From an uncultured Ruminococcus sp. (lineage in GTDB: Bacteria; Bacillota; Clostridia; Oscillospirales; Acutalibacteraceae): a stretch of DNA of 64,000 nt. Of this stretch, positions 35,819 to 46,507 are shown one piece after another. A program made the translations under genes and the position numbers. Each line of letters begins with the position of its first letter. Position 1 is the first letter of the stretch. Under the pieces are notes generated by a model. It was not told where the DNA came from. It ran no database searches and worked only from the letters and a program-made list of their open reading frames with translations. The DNA lies in NCBI GenBank assembly GCA_902790475.1, contig CADASG010000003.1:30284-94283 (forward strand), in the 5' to 3' direction.

Positions 35819-36904
35819 CTAAATGACAATAAGCTCCTTTGAAAGTGAAACAAAATTATGATAACCCTGCTCTGTTACCCTGAGCATGTCTTCGATGCGC
35901 ACACCGAAACGGTTTGGCAAATAGATCCCGGGTTCATCGGTGATAACCATTCCCGTGCGCAAAACCGTTTTGCTTTTGGAAGAAACAGACGGCTGCTCAT
36001 GGATGTACAAGCCTACTCCATGACCTGTGGCATGGCCGAAATAATCGCCGTAGCCTGCTTCGGAAATAATGTCACGGGCAGTTTTGTCGATATCACTGCA
36101 CAGAACGCCTGGCTTCACCTTATCCAAAACACTAAGCTGCGCACGCAGTACGATATCATATATCTCCATCATTTCATCGCTTGCGTGACCGACAGCTACG
36201 GTTCTGGTGGTATCGCTGTGATATCCGTCATAAACCGCTCCGAAATCACATGTAAAAAAGTCGCCCTCGCAAACGCGGTTATCGGACGGAACGCCGTGAG
36301 GCAAAGAAGTTTTTTTGCCGCTGATGGTGATCAAGTCAAAGGAAACCGCTTCTGCGCCGTTTCTAAGCATATAGAATTGCAGTCTCGCCGCCAGCTCACG
36401 CTCGGTGACTCCTGCCTTTATATCGTTGAGAAGCTCCAAATAAGCCTTTTCTGCTATGGTCTGAGCGGTTTGGATCTTCTCAAGCTCCGATGGATCCTTG
36501 ATTACCCTAATATCGGAAATAAAAGAATCTGATCTGCCGTCCGTGCAAAGCGAAACATTAAATTCGTCGAGTATCTTTTTTAGATGACCGAAGCGCTGAA
36601 CGGTAATGTGCGAGGCTTCCAAATGAAGAAGCTCAACGTCCTCGTTTTTGCACAGCTCACCGATTTCCTCGTACAGACGTTTAAAACAGACTACTTCGCA
36701 GTCAGCCTTTTGTTTCGCTGCCTCTATATAGCGAAAATCTACAAATAATACCGCGCGTGACCGTGTGACGAGCAGCGCCCCTTCGCTGTGAAAAAAGCCG
36801 CAAAAATAGCCGATATTGACTTCATCTGTCAGCAGCAGGGCTTCTCTTCTATCAGAAAGAAAACTCCTAAGCGAGTTTAGTCTCTTTTCCGAATAAGCGC
36901 TCAT
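35819..36904 (-). CDS. pepP: M24-family Xaa-Pro aminopeptidase
   Basis: Metallopeptidase that removes N-terminal residues before proline. 361 residues: N-terminal creatinase-like domain (about 1-125) and pita-bread catalytic domain. Metal ligands visible are the Asp pair in CDFGAVYDGYHSDTT, His in GHGVGLYIHE and the Glu residues in DEPGIYLP and GVRIEDM. It overlaps aroQ by four bases and precedes the efp promoter, the aroQ-pepP/papA-efp order common in Firmicutes. Confidence 0.9.
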   Translation of the reverse strand: MSAYSEKRLNSLRSFLSDRREALLLTDEVNIGYFCGFFHSEGALLVTRSRAVLFVDFRYIEAAKQKADCEVVCFKRLYEEIGELCKNEDVELLHLEASHITVQRFGHLKKILDEFNVSLCTDGRSDSFISDIRVIKDPSELEKIQTAQTIAEKAYLELLNDIKAGVTERELAARLQFYMLRNGAEAVSFDLITISGKKTSLPHGVPSDNRVCEGDFFTCDFGAVYDGYHSDTTRTVAVGHASDEMMEIYDIVLRAQLSVLDKVKPGVLCSDIDKTARDIISEAGYGDYFGHATGHGVGLYIHEQPSVSSKSKTVLRTGMVITDEPGIYLPNRFGVRIEDMLRVTEQGYHNFVSLSKELIVI

Positions 36905-37344
36905 TCCTCAACCATGTCCTTTAACGCTTCAATCGCGAGAAAATAACCGGTTTTTCCAAAGCCCGCGATTTGTCCGACGCAAACGGGAGCGATAACGGAA
37001 GTATGTCTGAACTCCTCGCGCGAGTGAATATTTGACATATGGACCTCAATAAACGGAACACTGCCGTTGACGCACGCGATCGCGTCACGAAGCGCGTAGC
37101 TGTAATGCGTCAGAGCGCCTGCGTTAAGGATGACCGCGCTGTATTCTCCGAGGCAGGCATGGATCTTATCTATCAGTCTGCCTTCATGATTGGATTGATA
37201 GACATCCGCCTCAAAACCGTTGCTAACGGCGTATTCAATGATCTGCTCCTCGATGTCGTCGGCATTCTCAAAACCGTAAACGCCTTTTTCACGAACACCG
37301 ACCATATTAAGATTGGGACCCAGCAACACTAAAATCTTACGCAT
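36901..37344 (-). CDS. aroQ: 3-dehydroquinate dehydratase, type II
   Basis: Third step of the shikimate pathway. 147 residues, dodecameric type II family. The active-site loop GPNLNMVGVREKGVYG has catalytic Tyr23, with His in NAGALTHYSYALRD and EVHMSNIHSREEFR following. Start at the ATG at 37344 after AGAGAG; the in-frame ATG at 37365 lacks a site and lies next to the rpsU terminator. No separate promoter is seen between the terminator and the gene. Confidence 0.94.
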   Translation of the reverse strand: MRKILVLLGPNLNMVGVREKGVYGFENADDIEEQIIEYAVSNGFEADVYQSNHEGRLIDKIHACLGEYSAVILNAGALTHYSYALRDAIACVNGSVPFIEVHMSNIHSREEFRHTSVIAPVCVGQIAGFGKTGYFLAIEALKDMVEE

Positions 37345-37380
37345 ATTAACCAACTCTCTTTTCATAGTTGTAAATAAAAA

Positions 37381-37402
37381 GCGGACAGAATGCTCTGTCC
37401 GC
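37381..37402 (-). terminator. rpsU terminator
   Basis: A 9-bp perfect stem GCGGACAGA/TCTGTCCGC with a four-base loop is followed by TTTTTATTT on the minus strand. Confidence 0.85.
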
Positions 37403-37410
37403 CTGTTTTA

Positions 37411-37587
37411 TTACCTGTATTTGCGTTTGCGAGCTGCTTCGGATTTCTTTTTACGCTTTACAGAGGGCTTTTCATAAGCCTCTCTCTTACGCACCTCAGC
37501 AATAACGCCAGCTCTGGCACACTGCTTTTTGAATCTTCTTAAAGCGCTTTCAAGAGATTCATTCTCTTTTAATCTAATCTCTGCCAT
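37411..37587 (-). CDS. rpsU: 30S ribosomal protein S21
   Basis: A 58-codon gene. The protein starts [19 protein letters not shown] and has a strongly basic C-terminus ending in KRKYR, the hallmark of S21, which helps the small subunit pair with mRNA. The ATG follows GGGAGGGAAG. It has its own consensus promoter and terminator and is thus a single-gene unit between leuS and aroQ. Confidence 0.95.
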   Translation of the reverse strand: MAEIRLKENESLESALRRFKKQCARAGVIAEVRKREAYEKPSVKRKKKSEAARKRKYR

Positions 37588-37643
37588 CTATCTTCCCTCC
37601 CATCTGCCAATCAGCATGGGTAATTTGCATAAATTGCTATATC

Positions 37644-37672
37644 ATTATACAATAACTCGGTATTGATGTCAA
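37644..37672 (-). promoter_or_regulatory. rpsU promoter
   Basis: TTGACA (37667-37672), 17-base spacer and TATAAT (37644-37649), full consensus, on the minus strand. Confidence 0.9.
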
Positions 37673-37715
37673 TAGATTTGTAGAAATTTAGAAAAAATTT
37701 TATTTTACGCACTGA

Positions 37716-40127
37716 TTATGGCTTAATTACGATATTTACGAGCTTTTTCGGAACCACTATCTCTCTGATTACGTTCATTCCTTCGATCGCTGCCTGTACC
37801 TTTTCGTCGGCTTTAGCAGCGGAAAGCATAGCGTCCTTGTCAGCGTCAACGGGGATGTTGAGCTTAGCCTTGATCTTTCCGTTGACCTGTACAACGATCT
37901 CTACTGTCTCGTCAACGCATTTCGCTTCGTCATACTCAGGCCACTTAGCTTCGGCAAGGATACCATCGCCCAATGAGCAAGCCTGATAAACCTCTTCGGT
38001 AACGTGAGGAGCAAACGGATTGAGCAATATCGAGAATATACGCAGCTCCTCTTTGTTGATGCTCTTAACATTTGAAATATCATTGATAAGCGCCATGAGC
38101 GCGGCTATAGCGGTGTTGAACTTGATATTCTCTATATCATCACCGACTTTTTTGATCGTCTTATGGAAGGCGCTTTCCAACTCGGGGCGTATCGAATCTC
38201 CGTCAATGAGAATGGACTGCAAATTCCAGTAACGCTCAATAAACCTGCGGCATCCTCTGATGCTTGACGGGCTCCACGGCGCGGCTTTTTCAAAGTCGCC
38301 GATAAACATCTCATACATGCGCATTGTATCGGCGCCGTATTCCTCAACGATATCGTCGGGATTAACGACATTGCCTCTTGATTTACTCATCTTCTCGCCG
38401 TTTTCTCCTAAGATCATACCGTGAGATGTACGCTTCGCGTAAGGCTCGGGTGTAGGCACTACGCCGATATCATATAGGAATTTGTGCCAGAAACGGCTGT
38501 AAAGCAGGTGCAGTGTAGTATGCTCCATTCCGCCGTTATACCAGTCAACGGGAGACCAGTATTCAAGCGCTTCTCTTGAAGCAAGCGCTTCATTGTTGTG
38601 AGGATCCATGTAGCGCAGGAAGTACCATGACGAACCTGCCCACTGGGGCATGGTGTCTGTTTCACGGCAAGCCTTGCCTCCGCACTTGGGACAGGTCGTA
38701 GTGATCCAGTCGGTCATATTGGCTAAGGGCGATTCGCCGTTGTCGGTAGGCTCGTAGGATTCTACCATCGGAAGCTTGAGCGGAAGCTCGCTTTCGTCGA
38801 TCGGAACATATCCGCACTTGTCGCAGTGAACTATAGGGATAGGCTCGCCCCAGTAACGCTGGCGTGAGAACACCCAGTCGCGCAGCTTGTAATTCACCTT
38901 TGCGTGACCCTTGCCCTCTTTTGTGAGCCAGTCGATGATCTTTACCTTAGCTTCTTCAACAGATAAACCGTCAAGCATACCCGAGTTGACCATGATACCG
39001 GTAGCGCAGTCGGTAAACGCTTCATCCTGAACGTTGCCGCCCTTTACCACTTCGATGATGGGCAAGCCGAATTTTTTAGCGAATTCCCAGTCGCGTGTAT
39101 CATGGGCGGGTACTGCCATGATCGCGCCTGTACCGTAGGAAACGAGTACATAATCGGAAATGAAAATCGGGATCTCTGTGTTGTTGACCGGATTGATAGC
39201 TTTGACGCCTTTTAAAAGCACGCCGGTTTTGTCCTTGGCAACTTCCGTTCTTTCAAAATCGGATTTTTTAGCAGCCTCGGTCTGATAAGCGCGGATCTCA
39301 TCCATGTTTTCAAGCTGATCCGCCCACTTTTCTATCAGCGGATGCTCGGGCGAAATTACCATATAGGTAGCGCCGTAGAGTGTGTCTGCTCTGGTGGTGT
39401 AAACCGTCAGAATATCGCCTGTGGTGGTTGTAAAGTCAACCTCCGCGCCTGTGCTTCTGCCGATCCAGTTTTTCTGCTGAGCCTTTACGCGGTCGGGGTA
39501 ATTAACCAAATCCAAATCATTGATAAGTCTGTCGGCGTATTCGGTGATTTTCAGCATCCACTGTGATTTTACCTTATGGACCACCTCGCTGCCGCAGCGC
39601 TCGCATACGCCGTTGACAACTTCCTCGTTTGCCAATACGCATTTGCAAGAGGTACACCAGTTGACGTTCATTTCTTTTTTGTATGCGAGTCCCTTTTTGA
39701 AAAGCTGTATGAAGATCCACTGGGTCCACTTGTAATAATCGGGATCGGTGGTATTTATTTCACGACTCCAGTCAAAGGAGATTCCCAGCGACCGGATCTG
39801 CTTTTTAAACCGTGCGATATTATTCCTGGTAACGATTTCGGGATGTATATGATTTTTGATAGCGTAATTTTCGGTGGGCAAACCAAACGCGTCCCAACCG
39901 ATCGGATACAGTACGTTGTAGCCCTGTAATCTGCGTTTTCTCGCTACGGTGTCAAGCGCTGTATAAGGACGCGGATGACCTACGTGGAGTCCCTGACCCG
40001 ACGGGTAAGGAAACTCTATCAAGGCGTAGAACTTTTCCTTTTCGCTGCTCTCGTCAGCGTGGAACACGCCCTTTTCCTCCCAAATCTCCTGCCACTTCGG
40101 TTCGATTGCTTTGTGGTTATATTTCAA
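37716..40127 (-). CDS. leuS: Leucyl-tRNA synthetase
   Basis: Charges tRNA-Leu and edits near-cognates. 803 residues, bacterial LeuRS type. HIGH appears as HVGH in [14 protein letters not shown] near residue 45-50. A CxxC zinc region is at about 158-178, the editing domain at about 215-400, and KMSKS as [10 protein letters not shown] near residue 570. No T-box leader is present: it follows rsfS by 31 bases and is presumably read with the dprA-to-rsfS run. Confidence 0.97.
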   Translation of the reverse strand: MKYNHKAIEPKWQEIWEEKGVFHADESSEKEKFYALIEFPYPSGQGLHVGHPRPYTALDTVARKRRLQGYNVLYPIGWDAFGLPTENYAIKNHIHPEIVTRNNIARFKKQIRSLGISFDWSREINTTDPDYYKWTQWIFIQLFKKGLAYKKEMNVNWCTSCKCVLANEEVVNGVCERCGSEVVHKVKSQWMLKITEYADRLINDLDLVNYPDRVKAQQKNWIGRSTGAEVDFTTTTGDILTVYTTRADTLYGATYMVISPEHPLIEKWADQLENMDEIRAYQTEAAKKSDFERTEVAKDKTGVLLKGVKAINPVNNTEIPIFISDYVLVSYGTGAIMAVPAHDTRDWEFAKKFGLPIIEVVKGGNVQDEAFTDCATGIMVNSGMLDGLSVEEAKVKIIDWLTKEGKGHAKVNYKLRDWVFSRQRYWGEPIPIVHCDKCGYVPIDESELPLKLPMVESYEPTDNGESPLANMTDWITTTCPKCGGKACRETDTMPQWAGSSWYFLRYMDPHNNEALASREALEYWSPVDWYNGGMEHTTLHLLYSRFWHKFLYDIGVVPTPEPYAKRTSHGMILGENGEKMSKSRGNVVNPDDIVEEYGADTMRMYEMFIGDFEKAAPWSPSSIRGCRRFIERYWNLQSILIDGDSIRPELESAFHKTIKKVGDDIENIKFNTAIAALMALINDISNVKSINKEELRIFSILLNPFAPHVTEEVYQACSLGDGILAEAKWPEYDEAKCVDETVEIVVQVNGKIKAKLNIPVDADKDAMLSAAKADEKVQAAIEGMNVIREIVVPKKLVNIVIKP

Positions 40128-40158
40128 CTTTATCCCTCCAGATAATTCAATTATAAAA

Positions 40159-40512
40159 TCAGTCGATGATTCCTGTTAAGTCAACAGGCTTTCCGTCCTG
40201 CCACAGTCGGTCGAGGTCATAAAACTCGCGCGCTTCCTCGGAGAATACGTTGACGATCACATCAACATAATCAAGCAGTATCCACGTATCGGAGCGGTGA
40301 CCCTCGATATGACTGACTGAAACGCCGGCTTTGTCAAGCTGATACTCCACCTCGTTAGCAAGCGCTCTGACATGAGTTGAGCTGTTGCCGGTGGCGATGA
40401 CCATATAATCCGCCAGAACGGAAATATCCGAAATCTCGATCACCTGGATATCTAATCCTATTTTATTGCTGATTGATTTTGCCGCTAACACGGCAGTTTC
40501 ATATGAAGTCAT
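40159..40512 (-). CDS. rsfS: Ribosomal silencing factor RsfS
   Basis: Binds L14 and blocks subunit joining when cells slow down. 117 residues, with the family core [19 protein letters not shown] and [16 protein letters not shown]. It follows yqeK by ten bases, the usual yqeK-rsfS pairing. Confidence 0.95.
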   Translation of the reverse strand: MTSYETAVLAAKSISNKIGLDIQVIEISDISVLADYMVIATGNSSTHVRALANEVEYQLDKAGVSVSHIEGHRSDTWILLDYVDVIVNVFSEEAREFYDLDRLWQDGKPVDLTGIID

Positions 40513-40522
40513 TATAAAACCT

Positions 40523-41092
40523 TTACCCCCTTTTGTTTAAAACGATATCATTATACGCGAACAGCTCGTCGGGATGGATGGCGATTCCTTCCGACGACAG
40601 CTTTTGAAAGGTAAACTGAAAGCTGAATATCATCGCGTCCTCTAAGCTGCTGCGGGACTTTTCCCGCATTATTTCCACGCCGTTATATGTACGTCCCTGC
40701 GCCGTATAATCAGCGATATAGATTATTTTCTCCAGCAGGCTCATATTCGCTCTGCCTGTCGTATGGTATCTTACCGCGTTGACGATATCGCCGTCTGTGA
40801 CGTCAAGTGCGGTCTGAATATAAACGCTGCCGCTGATGCTGTGCCAAAGCTTGGGCGCTTTTTGCTGCACATCATCTAATATTATACCAAAATCCGTGAT
40901 AATACGCAACTGCTCTTCCTTGGGAAATTCCTTAGTTATATCATGCAGGATACCGGCGGTGTAGGCTTTTTCCTCGTTTTCGCCGTACAGCCTTGCCAGC
41001 TCTACAGCCTCCGCCGCAACGTTTACACTGTGCTCGTAGCGATAGTCTCCCATGAGATCGCGGACGATTTCCGAATAACTGCGCTGTTCCAT
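40523..41092 (-). CDS. yqeK: HD-domain phosphohydrolase YqeK
   Basis: Family reported to hydrolyse diadenosine tetraphosphate symmetrically in Firmicutes. 189 residues. HD-type metal ligands: His in RYEHSVNVA, HD in GILHDITKE, and later His/Asp in LWHSISGSVY and IIYIADYTAQGR. It overlaps yhbY by one base. In many genomes nadD sits before yqeK; here nadD is absent from this spot. Confidence 0.92.
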   Translation of the reverse strand: MEQRSYSEIVRDLMGDYRYEHSVNVAAEAVELARLYGENEEKAYTAGILHDITKEFPKEEQLRIITDFGIILDDVQQKAPKLWHSISGSVYIQTALDVTDGDIVNAVRYHTTGRANMSLLEKIIYIADYTAQGRTYNGVEIMREKSRSSLEDAMIFSFQFTFQKLSSEGIAIHPDELFAYNDIVLNKRG

Positions 41093-41397
41093 TATTTTTT
41101 TCCTGCCTTAGGAAGCGTGATAACAGGCTCGTCGGGATTGGGACGATAAAGCACAAACTTGGAACCGATCACCTGAACCACATCTGCTTGGCAGCGTTCC
41201 GCCAGCAGCTCTGCGCCCTCACGCGAGCTGTAAGCACTGTTTTCAAGCACTCTTCCCTTTATCAATTCTCTTGCTGTCAAAGCGGTATCCGCCTGCATGA
41301 TCACATTATCGGTGATCTCGCCTTTTCCGATGATCAGTATCGTATCAAGCCCGTTTGCCATTCCGCGCAAATAGGCACGCTGTTTGCTTGTTAACAT
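41092..41397 (-). CDS. yhbY: CRM-domain ribosome assembly protein YhbY
   Basis: A 101-residue single CRM/KOW-like RNA-binding domain protein that associates with pre-50S particles. The family core KQRAYLRGMANGLDTILIIGKGEIT is at the N-terminus and the GxxG-like loop is replaced by a GAELLAERC region. GGAGAATG site. Three bases after rdgB. Confidence 0.93.
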   Translation of the reverse strand: MLTSKQRAYLRGMANGLDTILIIGKGEITDNVIMQADTALTARELIKGRVLENSAYSSREGAELLAERCQADVVQVIGSKFVLYRPNPDEPVITLPKAGKK

Positions 41398-41400
41398 CTG

Positions 41401-42006
41401 TCATTCTCCATCCTGATTAAAATGCGACGTCAGCGCCGCCTGAAGCTTGCGCAACGCCTTTCCGCGGTGGCTTACCTTATCCTTTTCCTCGGCGGTCAGC
41501 TGCGCGAAGGTTTTATCTCCCTGCCAAAAAATCGGATCATATCCGAATCCTCCGGTTCCGATAAACTCATGACCGATTGTTCCCTCGCAGGTTTCTTCGA
41601 TTTCGATTTTCCGACCGTCTGGTAAAATACAGCAGATAGCGCAGGTGTAGTGCGCTCCCCTCTTTCCTTCGGGAACATCCTTCATCTCTTCCAGAATACG
41701 GCGTGTACGATCTTCGTCCGTCTTGCAAAGCTCAGGACAGTAACGAGCGGAAAAAATGCCCGGTCTTCCGTCAAGCGCATCCACGCATATTCCCGAATCA
41801 TCAGCTACGGCAGGCATACCTGTTTTTTCAAAAGCCGCGTTCGCCTTTATAAAGGCGTTTTCCAAAAAGGTAGTACCTGTCTCATCCACCTCGTCAAGCA
41901 CTACTCCGGCTTCCCCGGCTGAAACAGCCTCTATTCCCAAAGGCTTTAATATACGCTCCAGCTCGACAAGCTTTTTAGCGTTATTGGTAGCAATAATAAA
42001 TTTCAT
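41401..42006 (-). CDS. rdgB: XTP/dITP pyrophosphatase RdgB/HAM1
   Basis: House-cleaning enzyme that removes deaminated purine nucleotides. 201 residues. The N-terminal ATNNAKKLVELERIL motif and DDSGICVDALDGRPGIFSAR are diagnostic, with the later FGYDPIF and SHRGKAL. Start at the ATG at 42006, eight bases after CGGAG, rather than at the in-frame codons at 42015 or 42012. Confidence 0.95.
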   Translation of the reverse strand: MKFIIATNNAKKLVELERILKPLGIEAVSAGEAGVVLDEVDETGTTFLENAFIKANAAFEKTGMPAVADDSGICVDALDGRPGIFSARYCPELCKTDEDRTRRILEEMKDVPEGKRGAHYTCAICCILPDGRKIEIEETCEGTIGHEFIGTGGFGYDPIFWQGDKTFAQLTAEEKDKVSHRGKALRKLQAALTSHFNQDGE

Positions 42007-42011
42007 TGTCA

Positions 42012-42926
42012 TCACTCCGTTTTCGCGAACAATGCCTTTGCAAAGTTTTCAGCGTTAAATGGCTGCAAATCGTCGATCTGTTCGCCCACTCCGATGTATT
42101 TCACCGGGATGCCCAGACCGTCCTTTATAGCCAGCACAACGCCGCCCTTGGCGGTTCCGTCGAGCTTTGTGAGCACGATGCCGGTGATTCCCGTAGCCTG
42201 ACGGAACTGCTCCGCCTGGTTTACCGCATTCTGACCAGTGGTCGCGTCGAGCACAAGCAGTTTTTCCTTTGCGGCGTCGGGCAGCTCGCGATCAATGACG
42301 CGGTTTATCTTTGCCAGCTCGTCCATCAAATGCTTTTTGTTGTGAAGTCTGCCTGCGGTATCACAGATGATAACGTCGGCATGTCTTGCCTTTGCCGCGG
42401 CGATCGCGTCAAAAATGACCGCTGCGGGGTCGCTTCCCTCTCCCTGCTTGATAATCTCGCATCCGCTGCGCTGCGCCCATATATCGAGCTGGTCGATCGC
42501 GGCGGCTCGGAAGGTATCGGCAGCGGCAAGCAATACGCGCTTGCCCTGATCGGAAAGCTGCTTTGCAAGCTTTCCGATGGTTGTGGTTTTGCCAACGCCG
42601 TTTACACCGATCACAAGTATAATGGACGGCGAGGTGGAGATATCAAGCTCTTCTCCGCCGGTCAGCATTTCGGTAATGATCTCCTCAAGCAAGCCGTTGA
42701 TTTGGGAAGGGTCGGTAACACCGTTTTTCTTTACCCTTACCCGAAGCTCGTCACAGATCTTCTGTGCAGTGGGTACGCCGACGTCTCCCATCACCAAAAG
42801 CTCCTCAAGCTCTTCAAACAGCTCTTCATCAATTTTTGTAAAGGATTTAAGCATGGAGTCGATTTGACCCATGACCGCCTTCCTTGTTTTCTTTAAGCCT
42901 TCTTTTATTTTATTGAATAATCCCAT
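42012..42926 (-). CDS. ftsY: Signal recognition particle receptor FtsY
   Basis: SRP receptor GTPase for membrane protein targeting. 304 residues with the helical N domain (about 20-95) and G domain: G1 GVNGVGKTT, DTAGRLHNK, TKLDGTAKGG and GVGEQIDDLQPF near the C-terminus. The acidic A domain found in Enterobacteria is missing, as usual in Firmicutes. Downstream of smc with an AAAGGAAG site. Confidence 0.96.
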   Translation of the reverse strand: MGLFNKIKEGLKKTRKAVMGQIDSMLKSFTKIDEELFEELEELLVMGDVGVPTAQKICDELRVRVKKNGVTDPSQINGLLEEIITEMLTGGEELDISTSPSIILVIGVNGVGKTTTIGKLAKQLSDQGKRVLLAAADTFRAAAIDQLDIWAQRSGCEIIKQGEGSDPAAVIFDAIAAAKARHADVIICDTAGRLHNKKHLMDELAKINRVIDRELPDAAKEKLLVLDATTGQNAVNQAEQFRQATGITGIVLTKLDGTAKGGVVLAIKDGLGIPVKYIGVGEQIDDLQPFNAENFAKALFAKTE

Positions 42927-42937
42927 CGTATCTTCCT

Positions 42938-45900
42938 TTACTTGATATTAAGCTTTTCGGCGACCTCGCTCGCGCGAAGTTCCAACAGCTTGGAAATGCC
43001 TTCGTCCTGCATGGTGACGCCGTAGAGCACGTCGGCTTCCTCCATTGTTCCCCGGCGGTGAGTGATAAGAATAAACTGCGTATTGGCTGTCATGCGCCGC
43101 AGATAAGCGGCAAAACGGTATACGTTCACATCATCAAGCGCCGCTTCGATCTCGTCCATGACACAGAACGGAGCAGGTCGTACCTTCATTATCGCAAAAT
43201 ACAGAGCTATTGCGACAAGTGCCTTTTCTCCTCCGGAAAGCGCATCGAGATTCAAAACGATCTTGCCCGGCGGATGTACGACGATATCGATTCCGCAGGT
43301 AAGTATATTCTCGGGGTCGGACAGCGAGAGTGACGCTGTTCCGCCGCCGAACAACTCCTTAAAGGTAAAGGTAAAGTTTTTATTGATCTGCTCAAAGCTT
43401 TCAACAAAAACTTCCTTCATCTGTTTTGTGAGAGTATTGATAAGCCGTTCGATCTCCGCTTTGGATTTTTCCACGTCGTTTACCTGTTTGCTCATAAACT
43501 CGTAGCGTTCGGAAACTTCCTTGTATTCCTCGATCGCGCTGACATTAACGTTGCCCAAGGCTCGGATTTTTTGCTTCAGCTCATTCAAACGCTTTTTTGA
43601 CTGAGTACTGTCCTCGATAGGAACAGCGATTTTTTCAGCCTCGCGCTTTGTGAGCTCATATTCCTCCCACAGCTTGGCAATGATCGTATCGTAATCCTTT
43701 TGGATGTTTATCTTGCGTTCCTCTAACCGCGCAAGCTCTCTGCCCGAAATCTCGCGTTCGCTCGCCTTATCGCGCTCGACGGTGCGGATCTCTGCTCCGC
43801 GTTTTTCCAAAGCGTCAGCCTGTTTGTTTAACGCGTCTGTCTGATCATCCAAAGAAGCTATGGTGCGGTTAAACGCTTCTATCTCATTTTGATATACCGT
43901 GATCTGTTCACGGATCACGTTTATCGTTTTATTTATTTCCCCGATCTGAGCATTCAGTCGCGACTTTTGTTCCTGAGCGTCGTTGCCGGAGTTCTGCGCG
44001 GAAACAATTTCCGCGTTTAGCGCTTCTATATCCTTTTGTGACTTAACGATCTCCAAACGGATGTTTTGGAGCATCACGCTGTATTCATCACGTCTTTTGG
44101 CAAGCTCCGCACGGCTGCCTGTCACGGCGTTTACCTCAGCCTCAGCCTTGGCAATCTCGCGGTTTAGCTCCGCCAGCTGTGCGCGCGCCGAATCGCGGCT
44201 CTCGGTCAGTTTAACGATTCGCTTCTCGGACTCTTCTATTTCCGATTTTGATGAAGCGATAAGAGCGCGCGTGTTATCAAGTTCGTTTTCGCAAGCCTTT
44301 TGCTCCGTCTGCAAACGAACGAGCTCCTGCCTGAGCGTTGACAGATCAGCCTGAGAGCCCAGCAAAGCAGCCTCGATCTCGGCATACTCACGGCTGAGCT
44401 GTTCATAAAGCTGTTCTGAATTACGCGCCTTATCAGTCAGCTTAGCGGTTTCTTCTTTCAGCTTTTTTATCTCGGAAGCACGGCTTAAAACGCCTGTGCT
44501 TCTTGCCAGCGAACCGCCTGTTAACGAACCGCCTGCATTAACTACCTGACCGTCAAGGGTAACAACCTTGAAGCGGTATGAAAAGCGCTTTGCTATAGCG
44601 GCGGCGCTGTTTAGATCCTCCGCTATAACGATCCTGCCCAGCAATGAACTGAGGATATCACGAAATTTTTGCTCGCAGGAGCATAATTCGGACGCGATAC
44701 CCACAAATCCGTAACAGTCGTCAAGCGAGTTTTCACGCAGCTCCCGCGGTTTTATGGTGTTCAGCGGAAGAAATGTCGCACGGCCACCGTCTGTGGATTT
44801 CAAAAAACAGATCGCCTGCTTTGCGTCCTCGTCTGTTTCCACAACGATGTTTTGCATTGCCGCGCCGAGTGCGATCTCGATCGCCACCGCGTATTCACCG
44901 GGAACGGAGATCACGCGTGAAACCGGACCGTGTATACCGCGCAGCTTTCCGTTTCTCGACGCGCTGACAACGGACTTGACGCTTTTGGCGAAGCCCTCCA
45001 TATTGCGCTCCATGTTTTCCAGAAAGCTGATTTTTCTTTGGGCTTCTCTGATATCAAGCCCCAGCTTATCACAAAGCTCCTTGACTTCGGCGCGTTTCTT
45101 CTCCTTTGCGCCGAGCTTAAGCTGCAGCCCGTTTATTGTATTTGTCAGTGAGTTGACCGAATCCTCGGAATCACTGATATCATTATCATATTTTGCGGCA
45201 AGCTCTGTTAGATCTTCTAACTCCGTTTGCTTTTCCGAATTTGTCTGACGCAGCGTTTCCATGCGGCGTGTAAGCTCATTTATGCTGCTGTCGGAGGTCA
45301 TCTCCACGACCCTCGCATCCGCTGACTGTGAAGTGAGCACCGAAAGCGCCGCCGTAACATCCTGTAGCGCGTCGCCGCTTTTACCGGAATCAACATTGAC
45401 AATATTAAGCTTTTCGGAGATCTCCGCATATTCCCTTTGACGTGCAATGATCTGCGCGTCAAGAGAATCGATTTCAGTCTGTTTTTGGGTTATGCTGTTT
45501 TTCAGCTCTTCCGCGTTCTGAGTTGTTTGAGAGATCTCGCGGCGTATTCTGTCTATACTTTCGTTATGGTGGAGGATATCGTTTTCCGCAACGGAAATCT
45601 GCGCTTTTTTTTCGGCGATCTGTGCGGAAACCTCGGATTTGTCCGTGCGTATCGTTTCAAGCTTTGAGGCTATCTCGCCGTTTTTGCGGTAGATTTCCTC
45701 AGTTTCACCCGCGATTTCATTTAATACACGCTCAGCAGCGTCATACTGCGACCTTGCCACGGCGATTTTTTCGTCCTGTGCCTTTATGTTTTCCTGTGAC
45801 TGATCGAGAGTCAAAAGCCAGATCGCGATCTCAAGACCCTTTTTTTCCTCGGCGTAGGTCAAAAACTGCTGCGCTTTTTCGCTTTGCTTTTTCAGCGGAC

Positions 45901-46507
45901 CAACGCGTTCTTCCAGCTCTGTCACTATATCGCGCAGTCTGAGCAGATTATCCTCGGTGTTTTTTAGTTTGCGTTCAGCGTCGATCTTTCGGTAACGGTA
46001 TTTGGAGATTCCTGCAGCTTCCTCAAAGATCTCGCGCCTGTCCTCGCTTTTGGAGGAGACTATACTGTCTATTTTGCCCTGCCCTATCATGGAATATCCG
46101 TCTCTGCCCAAGCCGGTGTCCATGAACAGCTCATTGATATCCTTTAAGCGGACAGCCGCCTTGTTTATCAGATACTCGCTTTCGCCGCTTCTGTAGAAAC
46201 GACGGGTAACGGCGATCTCATCACCGTTGAAATCCAGCGTTCTGTCGGAATTGTCAATGTTCAGCGTCACCTCGGCGTAGCCTGTGCGTTTGCGGTTATC
46301 GGTGCCGTTGAACACAACGTCCTCCATACGCGAGCACCGCAGGCTTTTCGGGCTTTGTTCGCCGAGCACCCAGCGGATAGCGTCGCTGATATTGCTCTTG
46401 CCCGAACCGTTAGGTCCGACGACAGAAGTGATCCCGTTTTCAAAAGAAAGTTTTGTTTTATCGGGAAATGTCTTAAAACCTTGCACTTCCAGAGATTTTA
46501 ATCGCAT
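42938..46507 (-). CDS. smc: Chromosome partition protein SMC
   Basis: Condensin ATPase, 1189 residues. N-terminal Walker A GPNGSGKSN (32-40) with the R-loop, a long coiled coil, hinge domain near residues 510-670 (IHGPVSRVISVPGEYAVAIE and GGSLTGGS), the return coil, and the C-terminal head with LSGGEKALVAIAL and Walker B FCVMDEIEAALDD. It overlaps the radical SAM gene by ten bases, and its GAGGTAAG site lies inside that gene. scpA and scpB are not in the window. Confidence 0.97.
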   Translation of the reverse strand: MRLKSLEVQGFKTFPDKTKLSFENGITSVVGPNGSGKSNISDAIRWVLGEQSPKSLRCSRMEDVVFNGTDNRKRTGYAEVTLNIDNSDRTLDFNGDEIAVTRRFYRSGESEYLINKAAVRLKDINELFMDTGLGRDGYSMIGQGKIDSIVSSKSEDRREIFEEAAGISKYRYRKIDAERKLKNTEDNLLRLRDIVTELEERVGPLKKQSEKAQQFLTYAEEKKGLEIAIWLLTLDQSQENIKAQDEKIAVARSQYDAAERVLNEIAGETEEIYRKNGEIASKLETIRTDKSEVSAQIAEKKAQISVAENDILHHNESIDRIRREISQTTQNAEELKNSITQKQTEIDSLDAQIIARQREYAEISEKLNIVNVDSGKSGDALQDVTAALSVLTSQSADARVVEMTSDSSINELTRRMETLRQTNSEKQTELEDLTELAAKYDNDISDSEDSVNSLTNTINGLQLKLGAKEKKRAEVKELCDKLGLDIREAQRKISFLENMERNMEGFAKSVKSVVSASRNGKLRGIHGPVSRVISVPGEYAVAIEIALGAAMQNIVVETDEDAKQAICFLKSTDGGRATFLPLNTIKPRELRENSLDDCYGFVGIASELCSCEQKFRDILSSLLGRIVIAEDLNSAAAIAKRFSYRFKVVTLDGQVVNAGGSLTGGSLARSTGVLSRASEIKKLKEETAKLTDKARNSEQLYEQLSREYAEIEAALLGSQADLSTLRQELVRLQTEQKACENELDNTRALIASSKSEIEESEKRIVKLTESRDSARAQLAELNREIAKAEAEVNAVTGSRAELAKRRDEYSVMLQNIRLEIVKSQKDIEALNAEIVSAQNSGNDAQEQKSRLNAQIGEINKTINVIREQITVYQNEIEAFNRTIASLDDQTDALNKQADALEKRGAEIRTVERDKASEREISGRELARLEERKINIQKDYDTIIAKLWEEYELTKREAEKIAVPIEDSTQSKKRLNELKQKIRALGNVNVSAIEEYKEVSERYEFMSKQVNDVEKSKAEIERLINTLTKQMKEVFVESFEQINKNFTFTFKELFGGGTASLSLSDPENILTCGIDIVVHPPGKIVLNLDALSGGEKALVAIALYFAIMKVRPAPFCVMDEIEAALDDVNVYRFAAYLRRMTANTQFILITHRRGTMEEADVLYGVTMQDEGISKLLELRASEVAEKLNIK